DNA of 64,000 nucleotides, taken from positions 24,371,501-24,435,500 of the forward strand of contig NC_084899.1 in the NCBI RefSeq assembly GCF_958979055.1, given 5' to 3'. The stretch comes from Alnus glutinosa (Eukaryota > Streptophyta > Magnoliopsida > Fagales > Betulaceae). Every line of letters begins with the position of its first letter. Within the stretch, counting starts at the first letter, position 1. Positions 1-12,544 of the stretch are shown in pieces. The position numbers were made by a program, and so were the translations under genes. The notes under the pieces were generated by a model, which ran no database searches, was not told where the DNA came from, and was given only the letters and a program-made list of their open reading frames with translations.

Positions 1-480
1 TTTTCTCGAAAATATTTTCCGGCATTTGGTTCGCATGAAAAAAATTACAAAAGGAGAAAATGCAACTGTTGCCAAAATCCGGCAACGTCCGGTCGCCATT
101 GCCGGATTCCGGCCAGTTTGGCTAGATCCGACCGGCTTCTAACCATGGCCGGATTTCGACCAGATTCGGTCGGAATCTGGTCCGCCGGCATCCGACGACG
201 ATGGCTAGATTCCGGCACCGGCTGTTTTTCGGTGGCCGGATATTGCTGGATTCTGATGCCGCCTGGATTCTGACGACCGATCATTGTCAGATTCCGGCAA
301 GGACAAAGAGTTTAATTTCGGAAAACGATTTACGGTTTTTAAAACCGTAAATCGTTTTTCAAAAATTAAAGAAGGTTTTACGGTCAAACTGAAAATTATT
401 TTTGTTGACCATTATTTTTGTCCTTACCAAACACCATAAAATACCAAAATCATTTTTCAGAAAATCATTTCACGCTAAAA
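1..480. repeat. CCGGA-rich repeat with inverted ends, cut by window edge
   Basis: The stretch 60-300 is unusually rich in CCGGA/TCCGG words, unlike the AT-rich surroundings. The left side holds ATTTTCCGGCATTTGGTTCG near position 15. The right side near 425-450 read on the other strand gives ATTTTATGGTGTTTGGTAAGG, so the two ends look like diverged inverted repeats. A short palindrome around ACGATTTACGG/CCGTAAATCGT lies at 325-355. I read it as a foldback-type transposon remnant; the left end may lie outside the window, and no target duplication can be tested. Open reading frames inside it have no protein signature. Confidence 0.45.
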
Positions 481-539
481 TAAATGGAGCATAAATGATA
501 TGATTACATCATATTCCCACGAATTTTCTAGCTTCTTGA

Positions 540-1172
540 GCTTTGAATCTCAACCTCTTATGTCTGAAACCTCAATCAATCTCAGCCGTTCTTATACCTA
601 ATAGCGAAAACTCCAAAACTCATCGTCTCCTCCGCTTCGCCGCTGGCTCTTCCCCTGCCCAAGAACCAGAGACGCCTTCCATCACACAAAAGCGGACCTA
701 TAAAACACGTTCCCTCCTCCAAATCTTTTCACTTTGTGGTTCTCTTTCGCTGCCCTCCAACGCAAACACCAATCCATCTATGAGAAACGCCGTCGTTTAG
801 TTCCCGCCAGTGGCACAAGCGGTAATCATCCATCCAACCTTTGTCTTTATGATCCTCAAGTAATAGCGAAAATTCTGTTCCTTTCTTGATTGTGGTAAAT
901 GTTAGAAATGTAAATAAGAAAGACCCAGAAAAATAAATAAGTGAATAATGGATCTGTCAATCTGGTCAAGATTCTGAAACAGCCAAAATTTTGCATTTGC
1001 CCGCCCATTTTTGTAGCTGAAAATGCTCATGTGTTTATGTATTGAATGTTTGTAACTCTGAATCTCAGTGTTCATATGTTTCTACAAAATTTCCATTACA
1101 GGCCTAAAGCCTTTTGTAGATGTTATTGTATCTGACAAAGTATTGGGTGTATCAGGGGAACCCATCTGAGTT
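540..1172 (+). other. Probable 5' UTR and leader intron of the F-box gene
   Basis: This stretch lacks convincing coding sequence. A pyrimidine-rich, exon-like segment at 540-820 ends in AAGCG|GTAATC, and TTACAG|GCCTAAAG at about 1103 is a good acceptor. This suggests a leader intron upstream of the ATG at 1173. The exact transcription start is not visible. This is inference from splice-site sequence and position only. Confidence 0.35.
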
Positions 1173-3370
1173 ATGGAGACAACTTCCGTTATTTCAAAAC
1201 CCAAAAAGAAGCAGAAACTGAATGAAGAAGAAAACATTGATGGGAACAACAAATGCTTAGTTAATTTACCTGAGGAGATTCTTCTTCACATCCTTTCCTT
1301 TCTTAAAACAAAAGATGCTGTTAGGACAAGCGTACTTTGCAAAAGGTGGGAATACTTATGGGCTTCAATTCCCAACCTAGATTTTAACCAGTTACATTCA
1401 TCGCCTGCTAAGAGAAAGCGTAAGAGAACGCTTTTTATGAAATTTGTGGAGAGGGCGCTTAGTCTTCGTGACTCCTCTTTTATAGAACGATTCACTCTCC
1501 GTTGTGATGTGCTAAGTGATGTATCTTGTGTTAATATGTGGATCTCTGCAGCAATTAGCCATAATGTTCAAGAGTTGTATATTGAGCTTGAGAACTTCGA
1601 AGGAGATTTTTCACTGCCTCATTGCTTGTTTACTTCTAAGACACTGACAAGCTTGGGCCTTTATATGTGCTGTATCCTCAAGCTTCCTACTACAATTTGT
1701 TTCTCAAATCTCAAATTCTTGCGTATTGGAAAAGTAACATTTTCAGATGAGTACTTAACCCAGCAGTTTTTCTCTGGTCTGCCCGTCCTAGAGGAGTTGG
1801 AATTAAACGGTTGCAGCTGGGTTGGTCTCAAGGTTGTGCGTATTTCTGCTCCCAAGCTTCATTCTATGAGCATATTTGAATTTGAGAGTTATGAGGATGG
1901 TGGTTGTCAGGTTATGATTTTTGGAGTTAGTCTCAAAAAATTTCATTACTCTGGTCTTCTTTCAAGCGAATATTGCTTATATGAGTCACTCTCACTGGAA
2001 AAGGCATGTATTTATCTTGAAACTAAGAATACATCAGAACAAATTGCTCATCGCGTGTATAAGCTTCTTTCAGGGCTCTCCAACATAGAAGTTCTAGGAC
2101 TTTCCTCTAAGGCGGTTAAGGTATGCATGCGTCTCTCTTTGTAAATTCAAATTTTACTATAACATATCAATATAATGCTGGAAAAATTAAGCTCTCCTTT
2201 GTATTGCTTGGATAAATGTGGTATGGTTTATTGGTAAAATTGGAAAGGGGTAACAAACCAAAGGGTGAAGCTAATGTCATATAAAGGAAAGTAACCATTC
2301 TAACTTATCAAAAAAGGGAAAGTTACCATTCAATGTTTTCATGCTATTTAAATTGTTTTTTTAATTTCTTTTAGTATCTGTATAGCGTTTGGAAAACCAT
2401 TGGATAAGTGCTTCTCTGATGGTGATGAATGTTTCCATGTGTCGTTTTTGTTTCTACTCTTAGGCTGTGTGTTATTGATATTAAACAGAAAATTCTTCTG
2501 CCCAGAAAATCTTCTTTTGGACCCAAGTCTTACCATTATCCCATACAGTCTCTTACTAAATCCAGATGACTTTCTACCTATATTAGTGAGTGATTGGAAA
2601 TTGCTGATTAGGTTTTTGTTTAATTTTAAGTTATTCTTTTCAAATATAATATCATAATTATTAATCATGCTCCACTATGATCCCAGCATGCTTTTATATC
2701 GTGTTTGTCATTTGTATTTGCTTTGTTTCTGGATGTATTTTAATTATGATGCATTGCTTTATCCTATGCTTAGGTTCTAATATATGCAGCAGAACTCCTA
2801 TCTCATATACCTATGTTCAATAATCTAGTGGATTTGAAGCTCACTGTCAATGAAATGTCAATGGATCTTGACCATGAAGCACTGCTGGAGATATTGCAAA
2901 GATCTCCTTGTCTTGAGAATCTGGAATTTTGGACGGTAACCTCACCTGATCTACAATGGCTACTATCTTGTATCTATTCCTTCTTATTATTGCTGATTTA
3001 CAATGATGGATAAAACATTTATTTTGAAATGATCATTTAGGGCGGCCTAACGGCAAATTGTGAGGAAGATGATAGGATATTGGATCCAGTTCCTCCATGT
3101 TTCTTGTCCCATCTCAAGCGGATTAAAGTCAATTGTTATGATGGAGATGAGAATAAGCTTTCTGCCATAAAAATTTTGCTAAAGAAGGCAGTTGTCTTGG
3201 AGAAAATAGTTATATTTATCTCGGTGTATCCTGCACAGAAGTTCGATAATCTTGTGAAGTTTTGTAAGCAATTGATTGAGCTCCCTAGAGGATCACAAAA
3301 TTGTAAAATTGTTTTGAAATGGTATGATTGTTCTGGAGAAATGTCAAAAAAATGTAGAATCGTTTTGTAA
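1173..3370 (+). CDS. F-box/FBD leucine-rich-repeat protein
   Basis: Three exons join in phase: 1173-2120, 2774-2935 and 3041-3370, with GT-AG borders, giving 479 residues. Residues about 30-70 form an F-box (LPEEILLHILSFL, then LCKRWEYLW), which in this family binds SKP1 in SCF ubiquitin ligases. The middle holds degenerate plant LRRs (repeated FSNLKFLRIG and LPVLEELELNGCSW types). Exon 3 begins an FBD-type C-terminus (DPVPPCFLSHLKRIKV). The length fits the FBD/LRR subfamily of about 420-480 residues. The ATG is the first in frame and precedes a Lys-rich leader (KPKKKQK). The substrate is unknown; this family expands fast, so no orthologue is proposed. No frameshift or internal stop is seen. 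Confidence 0.9.
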
Positions 3371-3722
3371 TGAACTTTTTCTTGAGCTCTTGCTCTAGAA
3401 AATAGCCATGAAATTCCTGTTTTTTTTTTTTTGGAAATGTAAAGTATGGCTTGCTGGCCTTCTACCTTACCTAGGTAACTTGTTATGGAATGTTGTGTGT
3501 GCGAATTTGGTTTGTGCTAATTCCATGATAATTAGTTTTAATTCTCTGAATCTATAAGCTTATACTCAATTTTATGTGACCAGTATTTGCCTTTTATTTC
3601 TTTTTGGTTCACTCCCTTTTTGTCTTAATTCAATGTCATTTGTGATGTTGTCTTTGGAAAATTAATTGCAGACTAATCCTTTAATTTTTTTGGCATTTTG
3701 GCAGTTTTTTTTTTTGGATTTT

Positions 3723-4030
3723 AAGTTCCCCTTATGAACTGACACCTGACACATTCAGATGCATTTAACTACCATTTTGTTGTAAAAACATCATCTTAGT
3801 CAAAATTGTTGAAAAAATGTAAAATGATGAAAATATCCTCTTTACTAAAATAAATTGACATAAATGCACTTAATTTTATTTTATTTTTTAAAAAAAGTTA
3901 AAAAATAGCTACCAACAGCACAAAAAAATAAAAATAAAAATCATGAATATAAAATCCTGAGGGTGGCCACTCCAAAAGAGCTTGGGTTGGGTGTGGCCTG
4001 GTCACGCATGAGTTTGAAGGGTGGTTTGAT

Positions 4031-4068
<38 letters not shown>

Positions 4069-4337
4069 CTCTCTCTTTTTTTATTTTTTTATTTTTTTAT
4101 TTTTATTTTTTTAATTCTTAAATTTTTTTTAATTTAGTTTTTAATTTTAATTGTTGTATTTTTTTTATTTGAGGTTATTTTTGTCTTTTAAGGAGATTTA
4201 TCAACTAAAAAATGAATGTTCCGTTTAATTTAACGAGATTCTCTTATCAATTATTTATTTTATTTTATTTTGTAATAAAACAGTAGTTCAATGCAACCGA
4301 GTGTGACATGTGTCAGTTAATGAGGGCAACTTATAAA
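3723..4337. repeat. Foldback (MITE-like) element with CT microsatellite
   Basis: The left end AGTTCCCCTTATGAACTGAC and the region near 4285-4337 read on the other strand (AGTTGCCCTCATTAACTGAC) are diverged inverted repeats. The similarity continues inward through GACACATG/TTGCATTGAACTAC-type sequence. The centre holds a (CT)n tract at 4032-4065 and T-rich DNA. No clear target duplication was found, so the superfamily is open. Confidence 0.5.
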
Positions 4338-4419
4338 TGAGTGGTAGTTCATGGGAGAAAAGATAATTAACCCTAACTTTTTATGAAACATGATATTTTC
4401 TACTAGTGATATCATTTAC

Positions 4420-5100
4420 TAGGGGCCCCTCAGACCCTTCAAGGCACACTCAAGCCCAACAAAGTCTAATGCCTCTTGGTCCTAATAAGGTTCATCTACT
4501 CCCAAATTGGGCTGTGCCTAATAGATCAGTCCTCTATTGAAGGAGTCGCCGACCGGCGATCCTAGATAGACAGTCATATGCCTAGCAGACACATGATGAG
4601 GGAACCATAAAAATAAGGATATCATTTCATTCATGGTTTTGCTTATTTAAACTTGACTCAGTAAGTGAAGGATTCATTGAAGCATCCCCAAAGAAAAGCA
4701 ATTCATGAGCATATGTCGTCTTCCTTATTGGTCTCTTTTTACCTTTGTCCTTGACTCCTTGTCATATCAAACCCACTTATCATCTTTACGGCAGTCTTAT
4801 AAATGAAGGTAATAGTCCTTATTTTGAGGTATGTACATCTTCTTCCCCCTGCTCTCGTTTTATTGGGTTCTCTCTCAAAGATTTTACTAACTTAAGCATC
4901 AAGAATATTTTCTATCGATACTTCTGGTGAGTGATCCTTGCTTGTTTTTTGTCTTAGCAGGTCTCATTAATTAGACTATCCACGTTCGATCACCTGTACG
5001 AACATCTACAAAGTAGGAAGAGTATTGAAAAACCACCACCACGAGGTCTAATGCCTCCACCACTTCAGCCTTTACCTCGCCAAAGGCCTCTTCTCTCATG
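4420..5100 (+). repeat. Possible degenerate LTR fragment
   Basis: It has an LTR-like order: a TATAAATGAAGG box near 4798, then a C/T-rich stretch and ACTAACTTAAGCATC near 4888. The latter resembles the R-region motif (GACTTGAGCGTCGGAG type) of plant Ty3 LTRs. No TG...CA ends, primer-binding site or coding domain is visible. It could be ordinary intergenic sequence. Confidence 0.3.
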
Positions 5101-5545
5101 TCCTCAACCTCCTCTATCTTTTCATTTCTTTCTTTCTTTTTGTTTTTGTTTTATTCTCTTATTTTTGGCATAAGACAATTATAATGAAATATTGTAATCT
5201 TATTAAAAGGATTGATAATACTTTTGAAACCGCATGTCAAGAACTTTACCAATGAGAAAAAAGAGTAAGAAATTATGTGTACATATTTAATTTTTATAAA
5301 ATCGAACTTGGATAGAAGATGAATTTGAAGTGTACATCCAAATTAAATAACTTATTGACAAGACTATCATGTCTATGTTAGCCATCAATAAAAAAGACTA
5401 CTATTTTCTTCCTAAAGAATACTTAAGCTTAAAATAGTTTTGGCATGGACTCGTCGAGATTGAGACATGCGTCCGATAACCGGACATATCCTAATTCCAA
5501 TGGTCTAATTCCAGTTCCCTAGCCGAATCTCATTTCTGCGGGCCA

Positions 5546-5712
5546 AGTAACCCTCAAACATCGTCCTTAAGGGGTAGCTCAATGGGCTGGAGACCACGCC
5601 TCATGAAGCGGAGGTCACTAGTTCGAATCCCCCCTCCCCCTCTTGTGTGAACATGTCAAAAAAAAAAGAAAAAAAAAAGAAAAAAAAAAAAAAAGAGTAA
5701 CCCTCAAACATC
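5546..5712 (+). mobile_element. tRNA-derived SINE with 17-bp target duplication
   Basis: The body at 5563-5695 carries pol III promoter boxes: box A TAGCTCAATGG (5575-5585) and box B AGTTCGAATCC (5620-5630). These are followed by a short unrelated body and an A-rich tail from 5658. It is flanked by exact direct repeats AGTAACCCTCAAACATC at 5546-5562 and 5696-5712. Box spacing, poly-A tail and long exact duplication are diagnostic of a LINE-mobilised SINE. The intact duplication suggests a fairly recent insertion. The sequence between the boxes does not fold as a tRNA, so it is not a tRNA gene. Confidence 0.88.
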
Positions 5713-6015
5713 AACGTGTTCAGAATCAGGTACAACACTCTTAGCAAATGGACAAACATCAACTTGTTCTAAAAATTAAAATGCCCTAGTTTTTAAGATA
5801 TAAACCAATGCGGTCGATTACTTGTATTTGTTTCTAGTTTTTACATTTTCAGAAGGCCTCTGGGGAATCTGGACCTCTAGGTCAAGCTTTAAACCTATTG
5901 AGAGATTAACCCCAAAATGAATTTATATACAACAAAGAATACACAGTTTCCTTTATACACACAACAGATATCACAATTAGAGTACTGGAAACCTTTGTGC
6001 ATTCGAATTGCCTGA

Positions 6016-9000
6016 TCAGCCGAAGCTTGTAGCCTCTGGATTTATTCTGGGAGTTTCTGGAGGTCTGCTATATATATCATCGAAATGAAGATTTAACTCC
6101 CCGGCCTCTAAGTCGTCCATGTACGTGGTTCGGGATAATTGGTGGTCATTTCTCCAGTCCAAGTGTTGTTCTCGCTCCTCTGAGATTCGATCTGAAAAGT
6201 TATCATGATAATTGTCTGAACTCTCGTGAATGAAATCAGGAGGCTCAAGAAAACTTGTCTGGAGCTGGGCAGCATCTGGGCCACTTCTAGCCCACCAATG
6301 GCTTCTGGTTGGGTTTCGCAAATTACTAGAATCATGGTGCCTTATTACACTATCCCGGAAGAAACGAGTTGATGTAGAAGCCCCCAGATGGGATTGGGTT
6401 CGATCCTCATAATGGTGACCCCAGTATTCTTCATACTTTGGTTCATTTTGTGTCAAGTTGGATGGCGTCCAATCATCTCCGGGATGTTGCTCAGTTGCTT
6501 CAAAAGGTTCTGGTGCACCATCTCTCGAGTAACCAGTCACGCGGTTAGGTTGTGACATATAATACCAATCAAGAAGATACGGGTGATTCTTTTGATCTGC
6601 ATCAATTAGCCAGAGAGAACCCAAGTGATAGCCAGTCCCAAGAATATTATGTGTATGCTCCCTTGAGAAAACGTTGCGTCGGTCTCCATGGCCTCTAAAA
6701 GTGGGGCTCCCACGCCACATTCTAGAAGGAGAATATGCCTGTCTAGTTCCCTTACCTTGCAGATTTTGCTCCCTGAAAGTCCTAAGATTCGATATAAACT
6801 GCTTTCCCTGAGTGTTTGGTTCCCATGAAGGATAGCTACTCTGAAAGCTGCAACCAGAACAGAACGATTGGAATTTGAGAAGCAGAAGGAAATAATTAAT
6901 TGAAAGCCACCCCATCCAAAACCACTCGGCATAGCACTATGGTAGCTACAACTTCACAAATTGCATATGGAAATCACTGCTGCTACTTTTCAATTTCTAA
7001 TATAAAATGATAATCATGTCCCATCATCTTCCATAATGCAATTTGAAACTCATACATTGGAAACCCAATTAATCATAGACGTGGACAACTAAGCAAGATA
7101 AGAAATTGAAGATAGAGACTAAATGACTGGTAGTTGCAGCAGCACTGGTGCTTCCAGCCTTGTTGGGGTTTATTTTAGGAATAATTGCACCGTTGGTCCC
7201 TGTGGTATGCCATAATTATTTTTTACTCCCTATGATTTAAAAAGTTCATGAGAGGTCCCTGTGATATGTAATAATTACGTTTTACTTCCTGGGTCGATTT
7301 TCCGTCCATAATTTTGACGGAATCTATTAGCCCTACACGTCAGCGACACATCTCGCCATCTTATTGGCGACACGTGCCCATCTTAATAAAAAAATATAAA
7401 TTTATTAAAAAATAAATAAATAAACTTATTTAAAAAAAAAAAAAAAAAAAAAGGGCAGGCTTGGGATGGCTGGGCCACCCCCAGCCAATGGGGGTGGCCG
7501 TGCGCCACCCCCGGCCACTGCGGTGGCCGCGCGCCACCCCTGGCGGCCTCTGGGGGTGGCTCGCGGCCACCCCCTTGCCCCCATTTTTTTTTTTTGAATT
7601 TTAATTTTTTTAAAAAAATAAGTATTTTTATTTATTTTTTAATAAATTTATATTATTTTATTAAGATTGGACATGTTAGTGCCACGTGTCACCAATAAGA
7701 TGGAGACACGTGGTGCTGACGTGGCATTTGACGGAATCTGTTAAAAATTTTAACAGAATTTAACGTCAGAGATCGATTTGTAATTATTGCATACCACAAG
7801 GATCTCCCATGCACTTTTTAAACTATAGGGAGTGAAAAATAATTATGGCATACCACAGGGACCAATAGTGCAATTATCCCTTTATTTTAATAGTCGTAAA
7901 AAATAAAAATAAAATAAAAAAATAAAAAATTCAAAAGATAGGAGATTGAAACTGCACGGAGGATATTCTCGGCATTTTCCACATTAAATGTTATAGAAGG
8001 TAAGGCTTCATGACCTCTATTATATCAATCCTACAAGAAATATAGCCACGATCATACCTCAAAAATGATTTCTCCATTTTCCCCTGGGAACTCCTTTCAG
8101 TGCGAGGTGCATTGTGTGGTGAACCATAATTGCTATTGCCATATTTTTGAAAGTCAAAGACACTAAAACTGCCAAAAGGTCGAGAGTAAAGAAGAAACAA
8201 AAAAAAATTGTCAATGAACACGTAAAAAAAGGCCACTAAAGTTGAGCCATGCCAGAAAAGTAAATCAGAACAAAGAAGGAAGACTAACCTGCAGACATGA
8301 CCAACACCTTCAACATTCACTGTAGAATCTGCAATGAACTGCAAAATGTCATCCACACGCTGCAACATAGAAATAGGGCATGTCAGTTCAAAAACTAGCA
8401 TTTATGGTGCAGAAGAATATTATAATGAGTCTATTGAAAAAGTAAACAACCTTCGGGACAACAAATATAAGTAAATATGGAGTGAGGAAAATTGAGGCCA
8501 TCTCCTCAAGTAGCATCATTCCAGTATACTGCATCAGAGGAAAAAAAAAAAGAAAAAGAAAATCTCATGAGCATAAAATTAGTTAAAACCTTCTCTACCA
8601 TGTATGAAAAAAAAAATGCTATCGTCAGTTTGCCCAAGTGAGCCCAGAAATATTTCTCTAAAAACCATCCAGGAATCAAAATGCCTAAGAAGAAACAAAA
8701 ATAAGCAAAATACTGCATGAAAATGCATCCCTCGATCAGATAGCAGCAAACCATAGTGGAGATGGGGACACTTATGATAATATACAACAAAGAAGATTAT
8801 GCACAAGTCCCATGATTCATGATCCTATCTACAACGTGAAACATACAGCTACTTAATACCATTCTATGCAAGATGCTTTCTCAATGTAACAACTATGCAA
8901 TTCTAAAATGCATATACAATTAGATAAATCACCAGTCCATGCCAAAGAAAAAGGGATAAAACATTGACGCATTAAGCCCAACGTTATAGTATATTCCCAA

Positions 9001-12000
9001 CTAGAAAAAAAGATTGACCATTCACAGCCGTTACCACCAATAACCCTTTCAGTAAGGATGAAGATATGACCCTTAGAGAATTTTGCCAAACTTTCAAGCA
9101 AAATCAGTTCACAAAATGTTTATAAGCACCAAGCTCGCAATTACTCAAACTGAACCAAGGATAAGGAATGGGGAGGGGACAGCAGCTAATAGATGTGAGC
9201 AAATTCAGACCAATATCCAACTGACAACCTGGTAACCCTTACACTTCACCCTGCTATACCCATATTGACACAAAATCCCATGGTAAAGGGAATGGCTACC
9301 AAGGTGAGAAAATGTCTTAACACAGCTGAATCCTAAAATTGAGTATGTAGCTGACCTGGCACCATATCAAAGTCCGTGTAAACAATTAATATCTCCCAGC
9401 ACTCTGCCTTGTGTCTATTTGGATTTCACTAGGACTACTATCTACCAATTCTCATAGTTCAGTTAAGGTACCCTTTTCTAATTAAAACAAAAAGAAGTTT
9501 ATAGAACTTTCTTGCTTAATCACTCATGCCAGCTCTACTTCAGTGAAAACATGAAGAAAAGATGAAAACCACTCAAGTACCTGAAATAGGGTTTCAAACT
9601 CAATGCAGACAATCTCAGTATTTTCTTTGCCACGCCATCTCTTTGGCATATAATGTGTATGTTGGACCACCATAGACATTGCTCCCTCAGGATCAAGGAC
9701 TAGAAGCTCATCTGTAATAGCAGCCCGGCTGATTGCTGTTATAGTTCCAAAAACAGCAGCATACCAAAACAAGTTGCGCCCAAATATCTGCATGGTTAAA
9801 AAAAAAGAAAAAAGAAAAAAAAAAGGCATCCATAAGCAATACATTCAAGGTCTGATATGCCATTGAAACAAAACATGTAAGAATTCAAGTACATGGCCCT
9901 CTAGTAGCGACTCCTCCAGAAATGCAATGATGATTAGAATAGCAGCAAAGCCGCCAGATACAAAGGAGATGAACTTTGCTATAATAGAAATAATAGGAGA
10001 CGGGAATTGCTTGAGATAGTTAGAAGCATGCTCTACACTGCTATTGATCCGGTGCTTGAACAAATGGTCCACCTGTTATACAGAAAAGGATAATAACTTA
10101 TTAATTTTAAGATAAGATTTTTCTGCCTTCGTGACAGTGTCCCCATAAGTTGTTCTCAAATTAATTCCTATCACGCCTCTGTTCTATCTGTTTTTAGTTA
10201 TTTATTTATTTTTAACATAGTCAATGAGATCCACACGTCTCCAACTATCTGACCCCAAGTCTTAGGCATTAGAAATCCTTGAGCAAATAAACTTTTCTTA
10301 AAAAGTTTCTTTGTAAACATTATTGCAAATTAACAATGAAGCTGCAGTATTATTTCTGATTTACCTCCCTGTGACAATCTTTTGACACCTTACCTCCATG
10401 ACTAATTTAAAGTTACAACATACCTCCTCAGAGTTTAGATTAAATTGAAACATTTTGGTGAACCAATCAAGTGATGCCAAATCATATTTGCACCCTGTTG
10501 GAGATTTGGGTTGGGAATGGCAAAGTGTAATGGTGGTCTTGCTTATGTACACTCCACACGACGCCACAACAATTGAGGATAGACAAAAAGGAAAAAGGGC
10601 AGTGTCCAATTAGGGTGCAAATAATGATGTAACATAATTTCATTAGTTCATTAAAATGCTTCAATTTAATCCAGACCGCAAGGATGTGAACTGTAAGGAA
10701 GCGAACTGCAAGGAGATTTAGTGTAACCATTTGAAAGCCATGGAGATATAGTATAAATCAGGCTAATTACAAGGACGTGTTTTGTAATTAATCCTTTATC
10801 ATGTGAATCACCAACCATTCCCCAACATTGTAGCATTATTTTAATTGGTAAAAGGATAAGATACTAAAGTCATTCAACTGGGAAGAAACTTGGATAGACT
10901 GAAAAAATAGCAGTAAAAATAATAATTACCTCATTATATTCCCTAAAGATCCACTTTGACAAAGTTGACCACCTTCGAGATGATGCAGTACTTGGGTGAT
11001 TATAGAATTGTTCGGCATGCCTCAGGAAGAGATACACCAGCATGAATATGACAAGAAATGGTGAAAGAAGAAGCATTGCAAGCCCAACTACCATAAGCCT
11101 TTTCTTTAAGGTTGTTGGATTAGATATAAATTCCCTTCTAACACAGAAGTTTCTGCAGAAAAAGCACAGTCAAATCAGAAAATCATTATAGATCACGGAA
11201 AACATGCAATAGCATTAATGCTAGTTCTGCATCATGCACCATTATTTTAGCAAATTCTGGAAAATTAATGCATCATGCGACGTTATATTTCCAATGAAAA
11301 AAATTGTAACAATTCCCAAACAAAGGAAAATACACTTTCTTACACACTGTAGAAGGTAATAAAAGTGAATACACTGAATATGTTATTACAGATCATGATT
11401 ATACACCATCCCTGTGAATATATGCTCAAGACACTAAATATAACACGTTATTCATGTAAATTTCAACGTACCGATCAAACATGCTCTGCAGTATGCACCA
11501 ATTTAAGGTCCACTCAAGGGTCTTTGTCAGTATCAGACGATGTTGTGCTCCATATGAGCCAAATTTGACCGTCGGCCCAACACCAGGGATCCACTGAGAG
11601 ATTGGGAATGCAAGAACCCCCTTGTTGACCATTCCAATCAAGTAGTTTTCCTTGCGCATCAATCGCATTACAACATCATGAGCAGAAAGATCCTTAACAA
11701 CACAGAGCTGTTGTGAACTTTGCAGCCGAACAACCTTCTCAAGAATTGTTGCCCATGGCATTGTTTGAATTTCATTGTCCGTAACATGGAGACTGCAGTA
11801 CATAATAACCTTGCTCATTGTTATTAATGATGAAATATTACTAAAACATAAGAACTTTTACTAGGAATCTCTATCTTTTCATACTAGTAGCAAAAGAGAA
11901 AACATTGTCTTCAACACAATCAAAATTTATATAGATAAGCTTATTCACAGCTTACCTGTTGTAATAAAAGTGACGAATCCCCAAAGTGTCCTTTAATTGA

Positions 12001-12536
12001 GCAAAAAACCTCAAAAAACAAAAGATCCAATAAATGGAAAATATCCCTAAATATCCAACAATAATAGCTTTGGTAAGTGTTAGGGGAGTTAATGGGTGCT
12101 GATGAAGAGCATCCTTAGCAAGATCACAAGGCTTAATTCCAGATTCAACTGCATCCATCCCACACTTTGCATTACGAAGACCATTCCAGTCAACAAATAA
12201 TAAGAAAAATCCCGAGAAACAAATTGTGAAGCCCAGGCTTAGAAGCTCAACTATCCACTTTATAATGATGCACCAAAGCCCTTTCTCACAATAGTAGCTG
12301 TAAAGCCTTTCAAAGAATAGGTCCAAATCAGCAATTGGTTCCACATTCAAGGAATCACCATTAAGAAGTCCCGAAGGGCTCTCACTACCAGGACTTGGTG
12401 GTACCCTTCCATAGTCAGACAATTCAATCTCGGGAGACACATCCTTAAGCAAGCCTGTAGTCAAAGATGATTCACCACGCCATTTCGATTGGAATACACT
12501 GAACGGATTTACACTCTTTGGCCCACTGAACATCAT
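6016..12536 (-). CDS. ATG9: Autophagy-related protein 9 (ATG9)
   Basis: ATG9 is the multispanning lipid scramblase of autophagy; Golgi-derived ATG9 vesicles feed phagophore growth. Nine coding exons join in phase: 12536-11956, 11792-11472, 11152-10930, 10072-9893, 9787-9581, 8528-8451, 8359-8289, 8168-8058 and 6847-6016, giving 867 residues, the usual plant length of about 865. The start MMFSG and the SSLTTGLL leader match plant ATG9. Membrane segments include KWIVELLSLGFTICFSGFF, KAIIVGYLGIFSIYWIFCF, LAMLLLSPFLVIFMLVYLF and ISFVSGGFAAILIIIAF. The core runs through RNLFWYAAVFGTITAISRAA and FLTPYLLIFVVPKRVDDILQ. Exon 9 is the long hydrophilic tail (ERTYMDDLEAGE-like end). No lesion is seen. 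Intron 8 hosts a 703-bp Mutator-type insertion. Confidence 0.96.
7169..7889. mobile_element. Non-autonomous Mutator-type element in ATG9 intron 8
   Basis: The element at 7178-7880 (703 bp) has inverted ends of about 57 bp. The left GGAATAATTGCACCGTTGG matches the complement of the right end (GGGATAATTGCACTATTGG), continuing through GTCCCTGTGGTATGCCATAA. It is flanked by an exact 9-bp repeat TTTATTTTA at 7169-7177 and 7881-7889, the size made by MULE transposases. A second, inner symmetric zone (CACGTGTC/TAATAAATTTATA) surrounds a GC-rich core at 7455-7580 built of GGGGTGGCC words. There is no coding sequence. It sits between exons 8 and 9, well away from the splice sites. Confidence 0.88.
10355..10790. 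repeat. Foldback element in ATG9 intron 3
   Basis: The left arm contains GATTAAATTGAAACATTTTG and ends in ATATTTGCACCC. The complement of the right arm contains GATTAAATTGAAGCATTTTA and TTATTTGCACCC. Outer parts match more weakly (ACCTCCATGACT against ATCTCCATGGCT). It is a diverged MITE-like hairpin. The duplication at its borders was not resolved. Confidence 0.5.
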
Positions 12537-12544
12537 TCACAAAG

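Larger units (their letters stand above)
3371..5545. other. Intergenic, repeat-rich, no gene seen
   Basis: The stretch holds the F-box 3' flank, a foldback element (3723-4337) with a CT microsatellite, an LTR-like remnant (4420-5100) and AT-rich DNA. No reading frame here resembles a protein. Confidence 0.6.

Noticed and set aside
5571-5640. Possible tRNA gene (A and B boxes present)
   Set aside because: The sequence does not form a tRNA cloverleaf, has an A-rich tail and is bracketed by a 17-bp target duplication; it is a SINE.
6606-6932. 108-codon minus-strand frame overlapping ATG9
   Set aside because: It is a shadow of ATG9 exon 9 in another frame.
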